A DNA stretch of 64,000 nt from Rhizobium sp. CC-YZS058 (GTDB taxonomy: Bacteria > Pseudomonadota > Alphaproteobacteria > Rhizobiales > Rhizobiaceae). Position 1 is the stretch's first letter. Every line of letters starts with the position of its first letter. The notes beneath the pieces were generated by a model. The model did no database searches, had not been told where the DNA came from, and saw only the letters and a list, made by a program, of their open reading frames with translations. Position numbers and translations under genes: made by a program. The stretch spans positions 894,001-958,000 of the forward strand of contig NZ_JAYESJ010000001.1 in assembly GCF_034720595.1 (NCBI RefSeq), written 5' to 3'. Below, piece after piece: positions 26,419 to 36,136 of this stretch.

Positions 26419-26817
26419 ATGCAACAGGAAAAGAGACCGGTGCCCGATTTGGAAACGTCGTTCCCGATCAAACGGGTGCTTGTGCTTGAAGACAATTTTA
26501 TCATCGCCATGGAGGCGGAGGATATCCTGCGCACGCTGGGCGTGGAGCATGTCGATATCGCCACCAACGCCGCTCAGGCACGCGGTCTTCTCGATGAGCA
26601 GGCCTTCGATTTCGCGCTGCTCGATGTCAATCTCGGCAATGAAACGAGCTTCGATTTCGCCGATCTCCTGACCGCGCGCATGACGCCGTTCGGCTTCGTG
26701 ACCGGCTATGGAGAAAGCGCGGTGTTTCCCGCCGAGCTTAGGGATCGCCCGCGCATCACCAAGCCGTTCAACGAAGTGTCCATGGGCCAACTTCTGCAAT
26801 CCGTCGCCGCCTCCTGA
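26419..26817 (+). CDS. Orphan single-domain response regulator, FATGUY-like
   Basis: A 132-residue receiver domain. It has the acidic pair in VLVLEDNFII (E24/D25), the phospho-acceptor D69 in ALLDVNLGNE and K115 in PRITKPF. The segment FGFVTGYGES (residues 91-100) resembles the FATGUY motif of single-domain regulators linked to the alphaproteobacterial general stress response (such as SdrG and MrrA). There is no output domain. The ATG at 26419 is preferred over a TTG at 26413. No kinase gene is adjacent. A short hairpin at 26817-26832 follows the stop. Confidence 0.8.
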   Translation: MQQEKRPVPDLETSFPIKRVLVLEDNFIIAMEAEDILRTLGVEHVDIATNAAQARGLLDEQAFDFALLDVNLGNETSFDFADLLTARMTPFGFVTGYGESAVFPAELRDRPRITKPFNEVSMGQLLQSVAAS

Positions 26818-26866
26818 AGCCGGCACGGCTTTCCGCAGCACAGGGTTCTCCCCTCACCGTTTTTTC

Positions 26867-27898
26867 TTAGAGCATCGCCACCGCCAGCTCCGTTTTGTCC
26901 GGTCCGTTATCGATCGTGGCGATGCCGGTATGGCGGATGGCGAGGCTGTCACTGGCTTGGAGCAGGGCCAGGCTGAAGGCGCTGTAGCTCTGCAGGGGCG
27001 GTCCACCGTCGGCAGATCGGATCGAGGCGATCGTTGTTGTGCCGTTGACCTGAACCGCGGCGGCGAAAGCGCCGGCCGGATCAGCCTCGACCTTCAGCAG
27101 GACAAGATAGAGACCGGCGACGGGAACGACCAGCGGCTGCCCGCCGCCCGGCAGCGCTGTTCCGAGCGAAACCCCGCCATTGGCCAGCGTCAGAGAGGAA
27201 AAGCCGATCAGGCTGTTGCTGACCGGAGATTGCGAGCCGCCGGCGCGGGTGGCGCGCGCATAGGGCCTGAGCGGCGTGCGAACCTGGCCGCCTGCGCCGA
27301 TGGAGAGGGCCGTCAGCCAGTCCGAGCCGTTGGGACTGATCTTCACGCCGAACTCGTCCGTGCCGGCAAGGCCCAGTTCGGCGCGGCCGGACCAGTTGCT
27401 CTGGAAGAGAAGGCTTGCCGTTTCTCCCGGCGCGGCCTTGTTCAAGGTCAGCCTATGGCCGTGCCCGTCATGGGTCAGCAGGCTCGCCTCTCCGGCAACG
27501 ACCAGGCGGTTCCCGCCCGACGCCGTCGCATTGATTCCCAGCCGCTCGATACCGGACAGGGCATCATACCGTGCCCAGGCGCTGCCGGTATGGACCTGAA
27601 GATCCTGCGTGTCGAGAAAGAAGGCAAACCAGCCGCGGCGCGGGGTGATGAACAGCCAGGCGCCATCCTGGCGCATGGCAATCGCGCCGGCCTTGCCGGA
27701 CCACTCGCCGGTGGGGGAGGCGGCAACGGCATAACAGCTCCCCTCGGCAGGGCTTGCAGGCGGCGCACTGCGACGGTCCGTAATCACCAGCTGCGTTACG
27801 GCATCCAGCCGCTGCAGCGCCTCATTATGCGTGACATGCTTCTGCGCCTGCGAAGGCAGGATATATGGCATCTCCAGATTGGCAGTCGTGTCGCTCAT
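26867..27898 (-). CDS. DUF2793 domain protein, phage-tail-associated type
   Basis: A 343-residue protein whose N-terminus carries the DUF2793 hallmark: LEMPYILPSQAQKHVTHNEA (residues 8-27), then RLDAVTQLVI and the GSCYAVA and WSGKAGAIA segments. The middle is repetitive and glycine/serine rich. The C-terminal part (from about 225) looks like a beta-rich C1q/TNF-like head (VPVAGLYLVLLKVEADPAG), common in tail or capsule-binding proteins. DUF2793 is usually found in prophages and gene-transfer agents, but no other phage gene is near. It may be a domesticated or stray cell-surface protein. There is no signal peptide. Confidence 0.8.
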   Translation of the reverse strand: MSDTTANLEMPYILPSQAQKHVTHNEALQRLDAVTQLVITDRRSAPPASPAEGSCYAVAASPTGEWSGKAGAIAMRQDGAWLFITPRRGWFAFFLDTQDLQVHTGSAWARYDALSGIERLGINATASGGNRLVVAGEASLLTHDGHGHRLTLNKAAPGETASLLFQSNWSGRAELGLAGTDEFGVKISPNGSDWLTALSIGAGGQVRTPLRPYARATRAGGSQSPVSNSLIGFSSLTLANGGVSLGTALPGGGQPLVVPVAGLYLVLLKVEADPAGAFAAAVQVNGTTTIASIRSADGGPPLQSYSAFSLALLQASDSLAIRHTGIATIDNGPDKTELAVAML

Positions 27899-28017
27899 GG
27901 CGCCCTCCGTCGGAAAGCCGCCAGTTTGCGCGGGGAGGGGGCACCGGGGAGCCTGGGGCGCGTGAGGCTTGAACCGACAGGTTTTCTTCCTTCGGCCATG
28001 CCCGGCGATGGGCCCCG

Positions 28018-28794
28018 TCAGGCGCGCCCGCGCGAAACGAAGGAAGGATTGGCGAAATCGACATCGCTCCTCTGGTTCCGCTTGCCGTAGCGCAGCGGCC
28101 TCCCGTCCATGGTCAGCGTTTCGCCACCCGCCGCGCGCAGAACGGCGTCACCCGCCGCCGTGTCCCATTCCATCGTGCGGCTGAAGCGCGGGTAAAGGTC
28201 GGCCAGGCCCTCGGCCAGCAGGCAGAATTTCAGCGATGACCCGACGGCCTCGTAATCCGTAATCCCGTGCTCACTCAGATAGCTGACCGTCTCGACATTG
28301 TTGTGCGAGCGGCTGGCCAACGCGACGAGACGATCGCCGCGCATGCGACAACCGATCAGCACCGGCGGGCTGATCTCCACGCCACCGGACACGACCGACT
28401 TGCGGGCCGCGGCACCATCGCCGCTGTAGAGAATGCCGAGCGCCGGGGCATAGACGACGCCGGTCACCGGCCGGCCTTCCTCGATCAGCGCGATGTTGAC
28501 GGTGAAGTCGTGATGGCGGCCGATGAATTCGCGCGTGCCGTCCAGCGGATCGACGAGAAAGAAGGCGCGGCCGTCAATATCCGGCACTGCGCCGGCCGAG
28601 GCCGCTTCCTCGGCCACAACCGGGATCTGTGGAAAGGCGTCACTTAAATGGCGAAGGATGATGCGTTCGGCCGCCTCGTCGGCATCGGTCACCGGCGAGC
28701 AATCCGCCTTGTGGCGGACCTCCAGCCCGGTCTCGTAGATCGCCAGGATCACCCGCCCGGCCTCCACGGCGGCTTTCTCCAAAACATCGAGCAT
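28018..28794 (-). CDS. cysQ: 3'(2'),5'-bisphosphate nucleotidase CysQ
   Basis: A 258-residue inositol-monophosphatase-fold enzyme that removes phosphate from 3'-phosphoadenosine 5'-phosphate, a by-product of sulfate assimilation and sulfation. Metal-binding signatures are VAEEAAS (about residue 65), VDPLDGTREF (about 85) and WDTAAGDAV (about 215). The C-terminus RYGKRNQRSDVDFANPSFV is typical of CysQ. The ATG at 28794 gives normal length. It is divergent from livH with 391 bp between. Confidence 0.88.
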   Translation of the reverse strand: MLDVLEKAAVEAGRVILAIYETGLEVRHKADCSPVTDADEAAERIILRHLSDAFPQIPVVAEEAASAGAVPDIDGRAFFLVDPLDGTREFIGRHHDFTVNIALIEEGRPVTGVVYAPALGILYSGDGAAARKSVVSGGVEISPPVLIGCRMRGDRLVALASRSHNNVETVSYLSEHGITDYEAVGSSLKFCLLAEGLADLYPRFSRTMEWDTAAGDAVLRAAGGETLTMDGRPLRYGKRNQRSDVDFANPSFVSRGRA

Positions 28795-29185
28795 TACGCC
28801 TGTCCGCCCCCCGCGCGGTCGCCTCATCGTCACTGCGCCCTCAAGCCCGCAGTCTAGCCGAACCGCCGATGCCGCGTCATCCCAAACCCTGTGACCATCC
28901 GTCACAATTCGTTGGTTCCAGCGCTCTCGAAGTGCCTGCGGAACGGGGGATGGGCGACGGCGCGCGGCCTGATTGCACAACTCTTAGCCGAAGATGGTCT
29001 CGTTCTGCGCAGGATGAAATCAGTTTGGTCACGATTTATCCAATGGCTAAAGAAACTGTTGGCTGCCCCTTTTTTGTGCTTTTCTTTTCGACCCAAAACG
29101 GTATGGAATCGCCGCAAATGGCGGCTGACCAAAAGGCCGGCAACAACAAGCTGGAACGGTGGCAGTCCAGCGCAGGGGAAGTTTG
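28795..29185. other. Divergent intergenic region of cysQ and the liv operon
   Basis: A 391-bp gap with the outward promoters of cysQ and livH. A 47-codon frame (29043-29186) starts MAKETVGCPFF and ends with a TGATG overlap on the livH ATG. It could be a leader peptide or chance. A GCCGC/GCGGC hairpin lies about 70 bp before livH. No clear operator was found. Confidence 0.4.
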
Positions 29186-30088
<903 letters not shown>

Positions 30089-30090
30089 TC

Positions 30091-31485
30091 ATGGCTTCCG
30101 TTCCCACCACCGCCTCGACCGCGAGCGGCGACCGTATCGCTCTGGCGCTGCGCGAAGCCGTTTATGCCGGCCTCATCTCGCTCGGTCTCTTCATCCTCTT
30201 CGTCGGCCTGAAGAGCGAGCAGAACATCAGCAACGAGCTGATCCTCACCCAGCGCTGGGGCCTGCTCGCCATCTTCGTCATCGTCGCCGCCGTTGGTCGC
30301 TTCTTCGTCGTCGCCTATGTCCAGCCCTGGTCCAAGGCCCGCAAGGCGGAGAAGAGTGCCCGCGCCACGCCGACGGAGGTCAAGCCGTCCTTTTTCAAGC
30401 GCAACCTGTCGCGCATCGCGATCGTCGCTCTGATCCTCTATCCGCCGGTCATCCTCGCGCTTGTCGGCGTGCAGGGCTCGCTGAAGTGGGTCGATAATTT
30501 CGGCGTACAGATCCTGATCTACGTCATGCTGGCCTGGGGGCTGAACATCGTCGTCGGTCTCGCCGGCCTGCTCGATCTCGGCTATGTCGCCTTCTACGCC
30601 GTTGGCGCCTATTCCTATGCGCTGCTCTCCACCTATCTCGGCCTGTCCTTCTGGGTTCTTCTGCCGATCGCCGGCGTGCTGGCCGCGCTGTGGGGCATGG
30701 TGCTCGGCTTCCCGGTCCTGCGTCTGAGAGGCGATTATCTGGCCATCGTCACGCTGGCCTTCGGGGAAATCATCCGTCTCGTGCTGATCAACTGGACGGA
30801 CGTGACCAAGGGCACCTTCGGTGTCTCGGGCATCGCCAAGGCAACGCTGTTCGGTCTCTACACCTTCGATGCCTCCTCGCCGACCAGCTTCTCCAAGGCG
30901 TTCGGCCTGTCGTCGTCCTCGGCCTATTACAAGATCTTCCTCTTCTACCTGATCCTCGGCCTGGCACTGCTGACGGCTTACGTCACCATCCGCCTGCGCC
31001 GCATGCCGATCGGCCGGGCCTGGGAGGCGCTGCGCGAAGACGAGATCGCCTGCCGCTCGCTCGGCATCAACACGGTGACCACCAAGCTGACCGCCTTTGC
31101 CACCGGTGCCATGTTCGGCGGCTTCGCCGGCTCCTTCTTCGCTGCCCGTCAGGGCTTCGTCTCGCCGGAAAGCTTCGTCTTCCTGGAATCGGCGGTCATC
31201 CTGGCCATCGTCGTTCTCGGCGGCATGGGCTCGCTGATGGGCATCGCGGTCGCAGCCGTGGTCATGGTCGGCGGCACGGAAATCCTGCGCGAGCTCTCCT
31301 TCCTCAAGGCGGTCTTCGGCCCGGATTTTACGCCCGAACTGTTCCGCATGCTGATCTTCGGCCTGGCCATGGTCGTGGTCATGGTGCTCAAGCCGCGCGG
31401 CTTTGTCGGTTCGCGTGAACCGACGGCCTTCCTCCATGAGCGCAAGAGCGTCTCCGGCAGCTTCACCAAGGAAGGGCACGGCTGA
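30091..31485 (+). CDS. livM: Branched-chain amino-acid ABC permease LivM
   Basis: A 464-residue permease, longer than the LivH partner because of an N-terminal extension with two extra membrane segments (about residues 30-85) before the core. The core shows [20 protein letters not shown] (about 150-169), [19 protein letters not shown] (about 212) and [15 protein letters not shown] (about 310). The DUF3382-like N-terminal part is usual in proteobacterial LivM. The ATG at 30091 is chosen over a TTG at 30085. The stop overlaps the livG start (TGATG). Confidence 0.93.
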   Translation: MASVPTTASTASGDRIALALREAVYAGLISLGLFILFVGLKSEQNISNELILTQRWGLLAIFVIVAAVGRFFVVAYVQPWSKARKAEKSARATPTEVKPSFFKRNLSRIAIVALILYPPVILALVGVQGSLKWVDNFGVQILIYVMLAWGLNIVVGLAGLLDLGYVAFYAVGAYSYALLSTYLGLSFWVLLPIAGVLAALWGMVLGFPVLRLRGDYLAIVTLAFGEIIRLVLINWTDVTKGTFGVSGIAKATLFGLYTFDASSPTSFSKAFGLSSSSAYYKIFLFYLILGLALLTAYVTIRLRRMPIGRAWEALREDEIACRSLGINTVTTKLTAFATGAMFGGFAGSFFAARQGFVSPESFVFLESAVILAIVVLGGMGSLMGIAVAAVVMVGGTEILRELSFLKAVFGPDFTPELFRMLIFGLAMVVVMVLKPRGFVGSREPTAFLHERKSVSGSFTKEGHG

Positions 31486-32396
31486 TGGCTTTGGCGACGA
31501 CGGCAACTGCGGGATCTCCCATGACCAAAGACCCGATCCTCAAGGTCGAACATCTGTCGATGCGTTTCGGCGGCCTAATGGCGATCAACGACTTCTCCTT
31601 CGAAGCCTATCGCGGCGAGATCACCGCCCTGATCGGTCCGAACGGCGCCGGAAAGACGACGGTGTTCAACTGCATCACCGGCTTCTACAAGCCGACCATG
31701 GGCATGATCACCATGCGCCAGAAGGGCGGCAAGGAGTTCCTTCTGGAGCGCCTGCCGGATTTCGAGATCACCAAGCAGGCGAAGGTCGCCCGTACCTTCC
31801 AGAACATCCGCCTCTTCACCGGCCTGACGGTGCTCGAAAACCTCCTGGTCGCGCAGCACAATGCCCTGATGCGCGCCTCGGGCTATACCTTCCTCGGCCT
31901 GCTCGGCTTCCCGGCCTATCGGCGCGCGTCGAAGGACTCGATCGAGCTTGCCAAATACTGGCTGGACAAGGCGTCGTTGCTTGACCGCGCCGACGATCCG
32001 GCCGGCGATCTGCCCTATGGCGCTCAGCGCCGGCTGGAGATCGCGCGGGCCATGTGCACGGGTCCGGAGCTTCTCTGCCTGGACGAGCCGGCCGCCGGTC
32101 TCAATCCGCGCGAATCCCTGGCTCTGAACACCCTTTTGCGCGGCATCCGCGCCGACAGCGGCACCTCGCTCCTGCTGATCGAGCATGACATGTCGGTGGT
32201 CATGGAAATCTCCGACCATGTCGTGGTGCTGGAATATGGACAGAAGATCTCGGATGGAACGCCGGACTTCGTGAAGAACGACCCGAAGGTCATCGCGGCC
32301 TATCTGGGTGTCGAGGACGATGAGGTCGAAGACGTGATCGCCGAAGTGGAAGAGGTTGCCGCCGAAGTGACCGGTGAAGAGGGAGGTGCGAAATGA
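31485..32396 (+). CDS. livG: Branched-chain amino-acid ABC ATPase LivG
   Basis: A 303-residue ATPase with Walker A GPNGAGKTT (about residue 50), the LivG-specific insert after it (QKGGKEFLLERLPDFEI), signature LPYGAQRRLEIARA and Walker B LLCLDEPAAGLN. The C-terminus has an unusual acidic valine-rich tail (EDDEVEDVIAEVEEVAAEV). The ATG overlaps the livM stop; a later ATG 13 codons in is possible. The stop overlaps livF by 4 bp. Confidence 0.94.
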   Translation: MALATTATAGSPMTKDPILKVEHLSMRFGGLMAINDFSFEAYRGEITALIGPNGAGKTTVFNCITGFYKPTMGMITMRQKGGKEFLLERLPDFEITKQAKVARTFQNIRLFTGLTVLENLLVAQHNALMRASGYTFLGLLGFPAYRRASKDSIELAKYWLDKASLLDRADDPAGDLPYGAQRRLEIARAMCTGPELLCLDEPAAGLNPRESLALNTLLRGIRADSGTSLLLIEHDMSVVMEISDHVVVLEYGQKISDGTPDFVKNDPKVIAAYLGVEDDEVEDVIAEVEEVAAEVTGEEGGAK

Positions 32397-33115
32397 GCGC
32401 GCTTCTCCAGGTCAAGGGTGTCGAAACCTATTACGGCAATATCCGCGCGCTGGGCGGCGTCGATGTCGAGGTCAATCGCGGCGAGATCGTCTGCCTGATC
32501 GGTGCGAACGGCGCCGGCAAGTCGACGCTGATGATGACGATCTGCGGCAGCCCGCAAGCGCGCGCCGGCTCGGTGATCTTCGAAGGGCGCGACATCACCC
32601 GCATGCCCACCCACGAGATCGCCCGGCTGCGGATCGCGCAGTCGCCGGAAGGCCGCCGCATCTTCCCGCGCATGACGGTCTATGAAAACCTGCAGATGGG
32701 CGCCAGCCTCGACAACCTCAAATATTTCAACGAGGACGTCGAGAAGATCTTCACGCTCTTCCCGCGCCTGAAGGAGCGCCAGTCCCAGCGCGGCGGCACG
32801 CTTTCGGGCGGCGAGCAGCAGATGCTGTCGATCGGGCGGGCGCTGATGGCCCGGCCGAAGCTGCTCCTGCTCGACGAGCCTTCGCTCGGCCTCGCGCCCT
32901 TGATCGTCAAGGGCATCTTCGAGGCAATCCGCAAGCTCAACGAAACCGAGGGTCTGACCGTGTTCCTGGTGGAGCAGAACGCCTTTGCGGCGCTCAAGCT
33001 TTCCCATCGCGGCTATGTCATGGTCAACGGCCAGGTGACGATGAGCGGCGGCGGCAAGGAGCTGCTTGCCAATCCGGAAGTCCGCTCCGCCTATCTCGAA
33101 GGCGGCCACCATTGA
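32393..33115 (+). CDS. livF: Branched-chain amino-acid ABC ATPase LivF
   Basis: A 240-residue ATPase with Walker A GANGAGKST, the LivF marker QSPEGRRIFPRMTVYENL (about 82-99), signature LSGGEQQMLSIGRAL and Walker B LLLLDEPSLGLAP. It forms a heterodimer with LivG at the inner face of the LivHM permease. The start is coupled to livG through an ATGA overlap. The conserved C-terminus RSAYLEGGHH is intact. Confidence 0.94.
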   Translation: MSALLQVKGVETYYGNIRALGGVDVEVNRGEIVCLIGANGAGKSTLMMTICGSPQARAGSVIFEGRDITRMPTHEIARLRIAQSPEGRRIFPRMTVYENLQMGASLDNLKYFNEDVEKIFTLFPRLKERQSQRGGTLSGGEQQMLSIGRALMARPKLLLLDEPSLGLAPLIVKGIFEAIRKLNETEGLTVFLVEQNAFAALKLSHRGYVMVNGQVTMSGGGKELLANPEVRSAYLEGGHH

Positions 33116-33173
33116 GCACCTGCCTGCCCTTGAGCGCCCAGCCGGCACGCGCCTCGCGAGAAGGATGAGAGAG

Positions 33174-33518
33174 ATGCAAGGCATTCTCCACGAAGAACCC
33201 TCGATCCTGCAGTTTCTGCTGATCACCTGCATCATCGGCGGCTGGACCGCCTGGCGCACCGGCAAGAGCGTTGCCGATGGCTGGCAGACCTATACGACCG
33301 TGGTCGTCTACACGCTGCTGCTCGGGGTCGCCATCCGCTTCGTCCATCATGCGCTGTTCGGCGGCACCATGTTCAGCCTCCACTACTACATCGTGGACAC
33401 GATCATTCTTTTGTTGTTTTCTACCGCCGGCTTCCGGTTCTACCGAACCCGGCAGATGACCACGAGCTACTACTGGCTCTACGAAAAAGCCTCGCCTTTC
33501 AGCTGGAAGGCAAAATGA
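33174..33518 (+). CDS. Small membrane protein of the liv cluster (DUF6867-like)
   Basis: A 114-residue protein with three hydrophobic segments (about residues 10-28, 38-58 and 70-90) and a C-terminal cytoplasmic stretch YYWLYEKASPFSWKAK. Its position between livF and livK and its size match small membrane proteins that accompany this transporter in Rhizobiales, which I believe are catalogued as DUF6867. The family name is from memory and should be treated as tentative. The ATG at 33174 follows AAGGA; an ATG at 33165 is possible. Function unknown. Confidence 0.7.
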   Translation: MQGILHEEPSILQFLLITCIIGGWTAWRTGKSVADGWQTYTTVVVYTLLLGVAIRFVHHALFGGTMFSLHYYIVDTIILLLFSTAGFRFYRTRQMTTSYYWLYEKASPFSWKAK

Positions 33519-33526
33519 AGGGAACA

Positions 33527-33544
33527 CCGGCGGGCTTCCGCCGG
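33527..33544 (+). terminator. Hairpin between liv permease genes and livK
   Basis: CCGGCGG and CCGCCGG pair perfectly around a GCTT loop, 8 bp after the small membrane gene. An A-rich rather than T-rich stretch follows. It is therefore more likely an mRNA-stabilising or attenuating hairpin before the abundant binding-protein gene than a strong intrinsic terminator. Confidence 0.4.
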
Positions 33545-33623
33545 ATAAAAAGACACCGGCGCAATCATGGTGGGTGTTGCGACCGGTCAGACACAATCTC
33601 ACCTCTAGATCGGGAGTAAATTC

Positions 33624-34745
33624 ATGAAGAAGTCTCTTCTCTCCGCCGTTGCGCTGACCGCGATGGTGGCCTTTGGCGGCACCGCCTGGGCTGACATCGT
33701 CATCGGCGTCGGCGGCCCGCTGACCGGCCCGAACGCCGCCTTTGGCGCACAGCTGCAGAAGGGCGCCGAACAGGCCGCTGCCGACATCAATGCCGCCGGC
33801 GGCATCAATGGCGAGCAGATCAAGATCGTGCTCGGCGACGACGTCTCCGACCCGAAGCAGGGCATCTCGGTCGCCAACAAGTTCGTTGCCGATGGCGTGA
33901 AGTATGTCGTCGGTCACTTCAACTCGGGCGTCTCCATCCCGGCCTCCGAAGTCTATGCCGAAAACGGCATTCTCGAAGTGACGCCGGCCGCAACGAACCC
34001 GGTCTTCACCGAGCGCGGCATGTGGAACACCTTCCGCACCTGCGGCCGTGACGACCAGCAGGGCGGCGTTGCCGGCAAGTATCTCGCCGAGAAGTTCAAG
34101 GACAGCAAGATCGCCATCATCGACGACAAGACCCCCTATGGTCAGGGTCTTGCCGAAGAAACCAAGAAGGCGATGAACGCTGCCGGCGTCACCGAAGTCG
34201 TTCGCGAAGCCGTCAATGTCGGCGACAAGGACTTCTCGGCCCTCGTCGCCAAGATGAAGGAAGCCGGCGTCTCGATCATCTATTGGGGCGGTCTGCACAC
34301 CGAAGCCGGCCTGATCATCCGCCAGGCGAAGGACCAGGGCCTGAAGGCAACCCTCGTTTCGGGTGACGGCATCGTCTCGAACGAACTTGCCTCCATCGCC
34401 GGCGACGCCGTCGAAGGCACGCTCAACACCTTCGGCCCGGACCCGACGCTCCGCCCGGAAAACAAGGAGCTGGTCGAGAAGTTCAAGGCCGCCGGCTTCA
34501 ACCCGGAAGCCTATACGCTCTACTCCTACGCAGCCGTCCAGGTCATCGCCGAAGGCATCAAGGCCCAGGGCTCGGCCGACGACGCCGAAGCCGTTGGCAA
34601 GACGCTGAAGGAAAAGGGTCCGTTCAAGACCGTTCTCGGCGACCTCGCCTTCGACGAAAAGGGCGACCCCAAGCTTCCCGGCTACGTCATGTACGAGTGG
34701 AAGAAGGGCGAAGACGGCAAGTACAGCTACTTCCAGCAGATGTAA
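33624..34745 (+). CDS. livK: Branched-chain amino-acid binding protein LivK
   Basis: A 373-residue periplasmic binding protein with a signal peptide cleaved near AWA-DIVIG (residue about 24). The family opening [20 protein letters not shown] is followed by [19 protein letters not shown] (ligand site region) and TCGRDDQQG. It delivers leucine, isoleucine or valine (or related amino acids) to LivHMGF. The gene follows a 105-bp gap with a hairpin, and a clear terminator comes 40 bp after the stop. Confidence 0.93.
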   Translation: MKKSLLSAVALTAMVAFGGTAWADIVIGVGGPLTGPNAAFGAQLQKGAEQAAADINAAGGINGEQIKIVLGDDVSDPKQGISVANKFVADGVKYVVGHFNSGVSIPASEVYAENGILEVTPAATNPVFTERGMWNTFRTCGRDDQQGGVAGKYLAEKFKDSKIAIIDDKTPYGQGLAEETKKAMNAAGVTEVVREAVNVGDKDFSALVAKMKEAGVSIIYWGGLHTEAGLIIRQAKDQGLKATLVSGDGIVSNELASIAGDAVEGTLNTFGPDPTLRPENKELVEKFKAAGFNPEAYTLYSYAAVQVIAEGIKAQGSADDAEAVGKTLKEKGPFKTVLGDLAFDEKGDPKLPGYVMYEWKKGEDGKYSYFQQM

Positions 34746-34782
34746 GACCGGCTAGCGCCCTCAGGGGCAAACCGATCTCGCG

Positions 34783-34808
34783 GAGCCCGGCCTTGTGCTG
34801 GGCTCTTT
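34783..34808 (+). terminator. Intrinsic terminator after livK
   Basis: GAGCCCGGC (34783-34791) pairs with GCTGGGCTC (34797-34805) around a 5-nt loop with one G-T pair. A short T run and TTTGCGTTT follow. It ends the liv cluster. Confidence 0.7.
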
Positions 34809-34840
34809 GCGTTTGGGGTCATGCTCCCACCAGCCGCAGC

Positions 34841-35020
34841 ATGACACGGGCGGCCTCGTCCTGCTCGTCGGAGCGGGACGAGAAGCTGAGGACGTTGAAT
34901 GCCGCCTTGGAGCGAGGCATGGCCGATCCCGCGGCCGGGCGTGTCACGGAGCTCAGCGAAGCATTCGAGAGAATCCGCGCCGCGGTCGGTCTTTCCGATG
35001 ATCGAAGCGGTGGTGCGTGA
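34841..35020 (+). pseudogene. ParD-type antitoxin remnant (N-terminal domain lost)
   Basis: A 59-codon frame whose C-terminal 45 residues (ERDEKLRTLNAALERGMAD, then AGRVTELSEAFERIRA) match the toxin-binding tail of ParD-like antitoxins. The ribbon-helix-helix DNA-binding domain that should precede it is missing: upstream lies only 32 bp and then the livK terminator. The stop overlaps the GTG of the ParE-like fragment (GTGA), the usual parDE arrangement. It is probably not functional as an autoregulator. Confidence 0.55.
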
Positions 35021-35208
35021 AGGTCGTTCTGACCGATGCCGCCATCGCGGACCTGGTCGCAATCGGACGTCATATTGGCAAGTCTCTCGGCGGCTCATTC
35101 GATCCTCGTGGAGCCGGCTATCTAAGGTCGCTAGAACCGCTCACCCCTGCCGCAACACATCCGCCGCCTTTACCGCCGCAGAGGCCCGGTTCTCCACGCC
35201 CAGTTTGA
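35017..35208 (+). pseudogene. ParE-type toxin remnant (C-terminus lost)
   Basis: The first 22 codons (MKVVLTDAAIADLVAIGRHI) match the N-terminal helix-strand of ParE/RelE-fold toxins. Afterwards the frame runs into unrelated proline-rich sequence and overlaps the end of the convergent response-regulator gene by 68 bp. A normal ParE has about 95 residues, so most of the fold is missing. It is coupled to the ParD remnant by a GTGA overlap. Confidence 0.55.
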
Positions 35209-36085
35209 CGTAGATCGTCTCTAGATGCTTGTTCACCGTGCGGGCGGAGAGGCCGAGGATGTCGGCGATGTCGCGGTTGGCCTTGCCGCGGGCGATCCAG
35301 AGCAGGACTTCGGATTCGCGCACCGTCAGCTGGAAGGTGGCGCGCAGCGTGTCTTCGTCGCTGGTCTCGCGCAGCGCGGTGAGGCGGAAGAGGTATTCGT
35401 CCGGGCCGATCGCGCCGAGAAAGGCCAGCTGCAGCACGCCCTTGCCCTCCGCTTCAATGACCAGAGGCGCTGGCGGCTCGCTCCGGCGGCCCTCGGCCGC
35501 GCCGCTCTCTCCTGCCGTCTCGTTCGCACGCTGCTGCATGAAGCGGTCGATGGTGGCTGCAAGCAGCGGGAAGCCTGCCTCCGGGCCGAGCGCTGTCTCC
35601 ACCAGCCGCGTCGCCTGCGGCGTGGACCAGCGCAGGCCGCCATCGCGGCCGACGGCAAGCAGGTGCCGGCCTGTGGCGTCCAGCGCCACCTGGGCGGAGC
35701 GGGCCGAGCGCGCGTTCGCCAGATGCACGCGGATGCGGGCCCGCAACTCGTCGATGTTGATCGGCTTGGTCAGATAATCGACCCCGCCCGAGTCCAGCGC
35801 GCGCACCACATGCTCGGTTTCCGTCAGCCCGGTCATGAAGATCACCGGCACCGCCGCAGCCGCACCATGCGCCTTCAGCCGCCGGCAGGTTTCGAAGCCG
35901 TCCATGCCCGGCATCACCGCATCCATCAGCACCATGTCGGGCGTGATCCGGTCGACCACGTTCAGCGCCGCCTGGCCGGAGGTGGCGATCAGGACGGAAT
36001 AGCCGGATTGCTCCAGCGCATCGGTGAGAAAGCCGAGCGCTTCCGGGCTGTCGTCGACGATGAGGAGGATGTCGCGCGCGGTCAT
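35141..36085 (-). CDS. LuxR-type response regulator
   Basis: A 314-residue regulator. The receiver domain (residues 4-120) has DD at 11-12, phospho-acceptor D55 in VLMDAVMPG and lysine in LTKPINIDEL. A middle region (about 125-235) looks PAS-like (LLAVGRDGGLRWSTPQATRL). The C-terminal HTH (about 245-312) has LTVRESEVLLWIARGKANRD and the recognition helix SARTVNKHLETIYVKLG. It lies 51 bp after the transporter-fused hybrid kinase on the same strand and is almost surely its output regulator. The operon faces gntR-urtABCDE, which suggests control of urea or related nitrogen use. Confidence 0.9.
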   Translation of the reverse strand: MTARDILLIVDDSPEALGFLTDALEQSGYSVLIATSGQAALNVVDRITPDMVLMDAVMPGMDGFETCRRLKAHGAAAAVPVIFMTGLTETEHVVRALDSGGVDYLTKPINIDELRARIRVHLANARSARSAQVALDATGRHLLAVGRDGGLRWSTPQATRLVETALGPEAGFPLLAATIDRFMQQRANETAGESGAAEGRRSEPPAPLVIEAEGKGVLQLAFLGAIGPDEYLFRLTALRETSDEDTLRATFQLTVRESEVLLWIARGKANRDIADILGLSARTVNKHLETIYVKLGVENRASAAVKAADVLRQG

Positions 36086-36136
36086 CGCCAGGCCCTTGCG
36101 GCGTCGCGCGGGCGGGCAGGGGGCAGGGAGCTCGCC

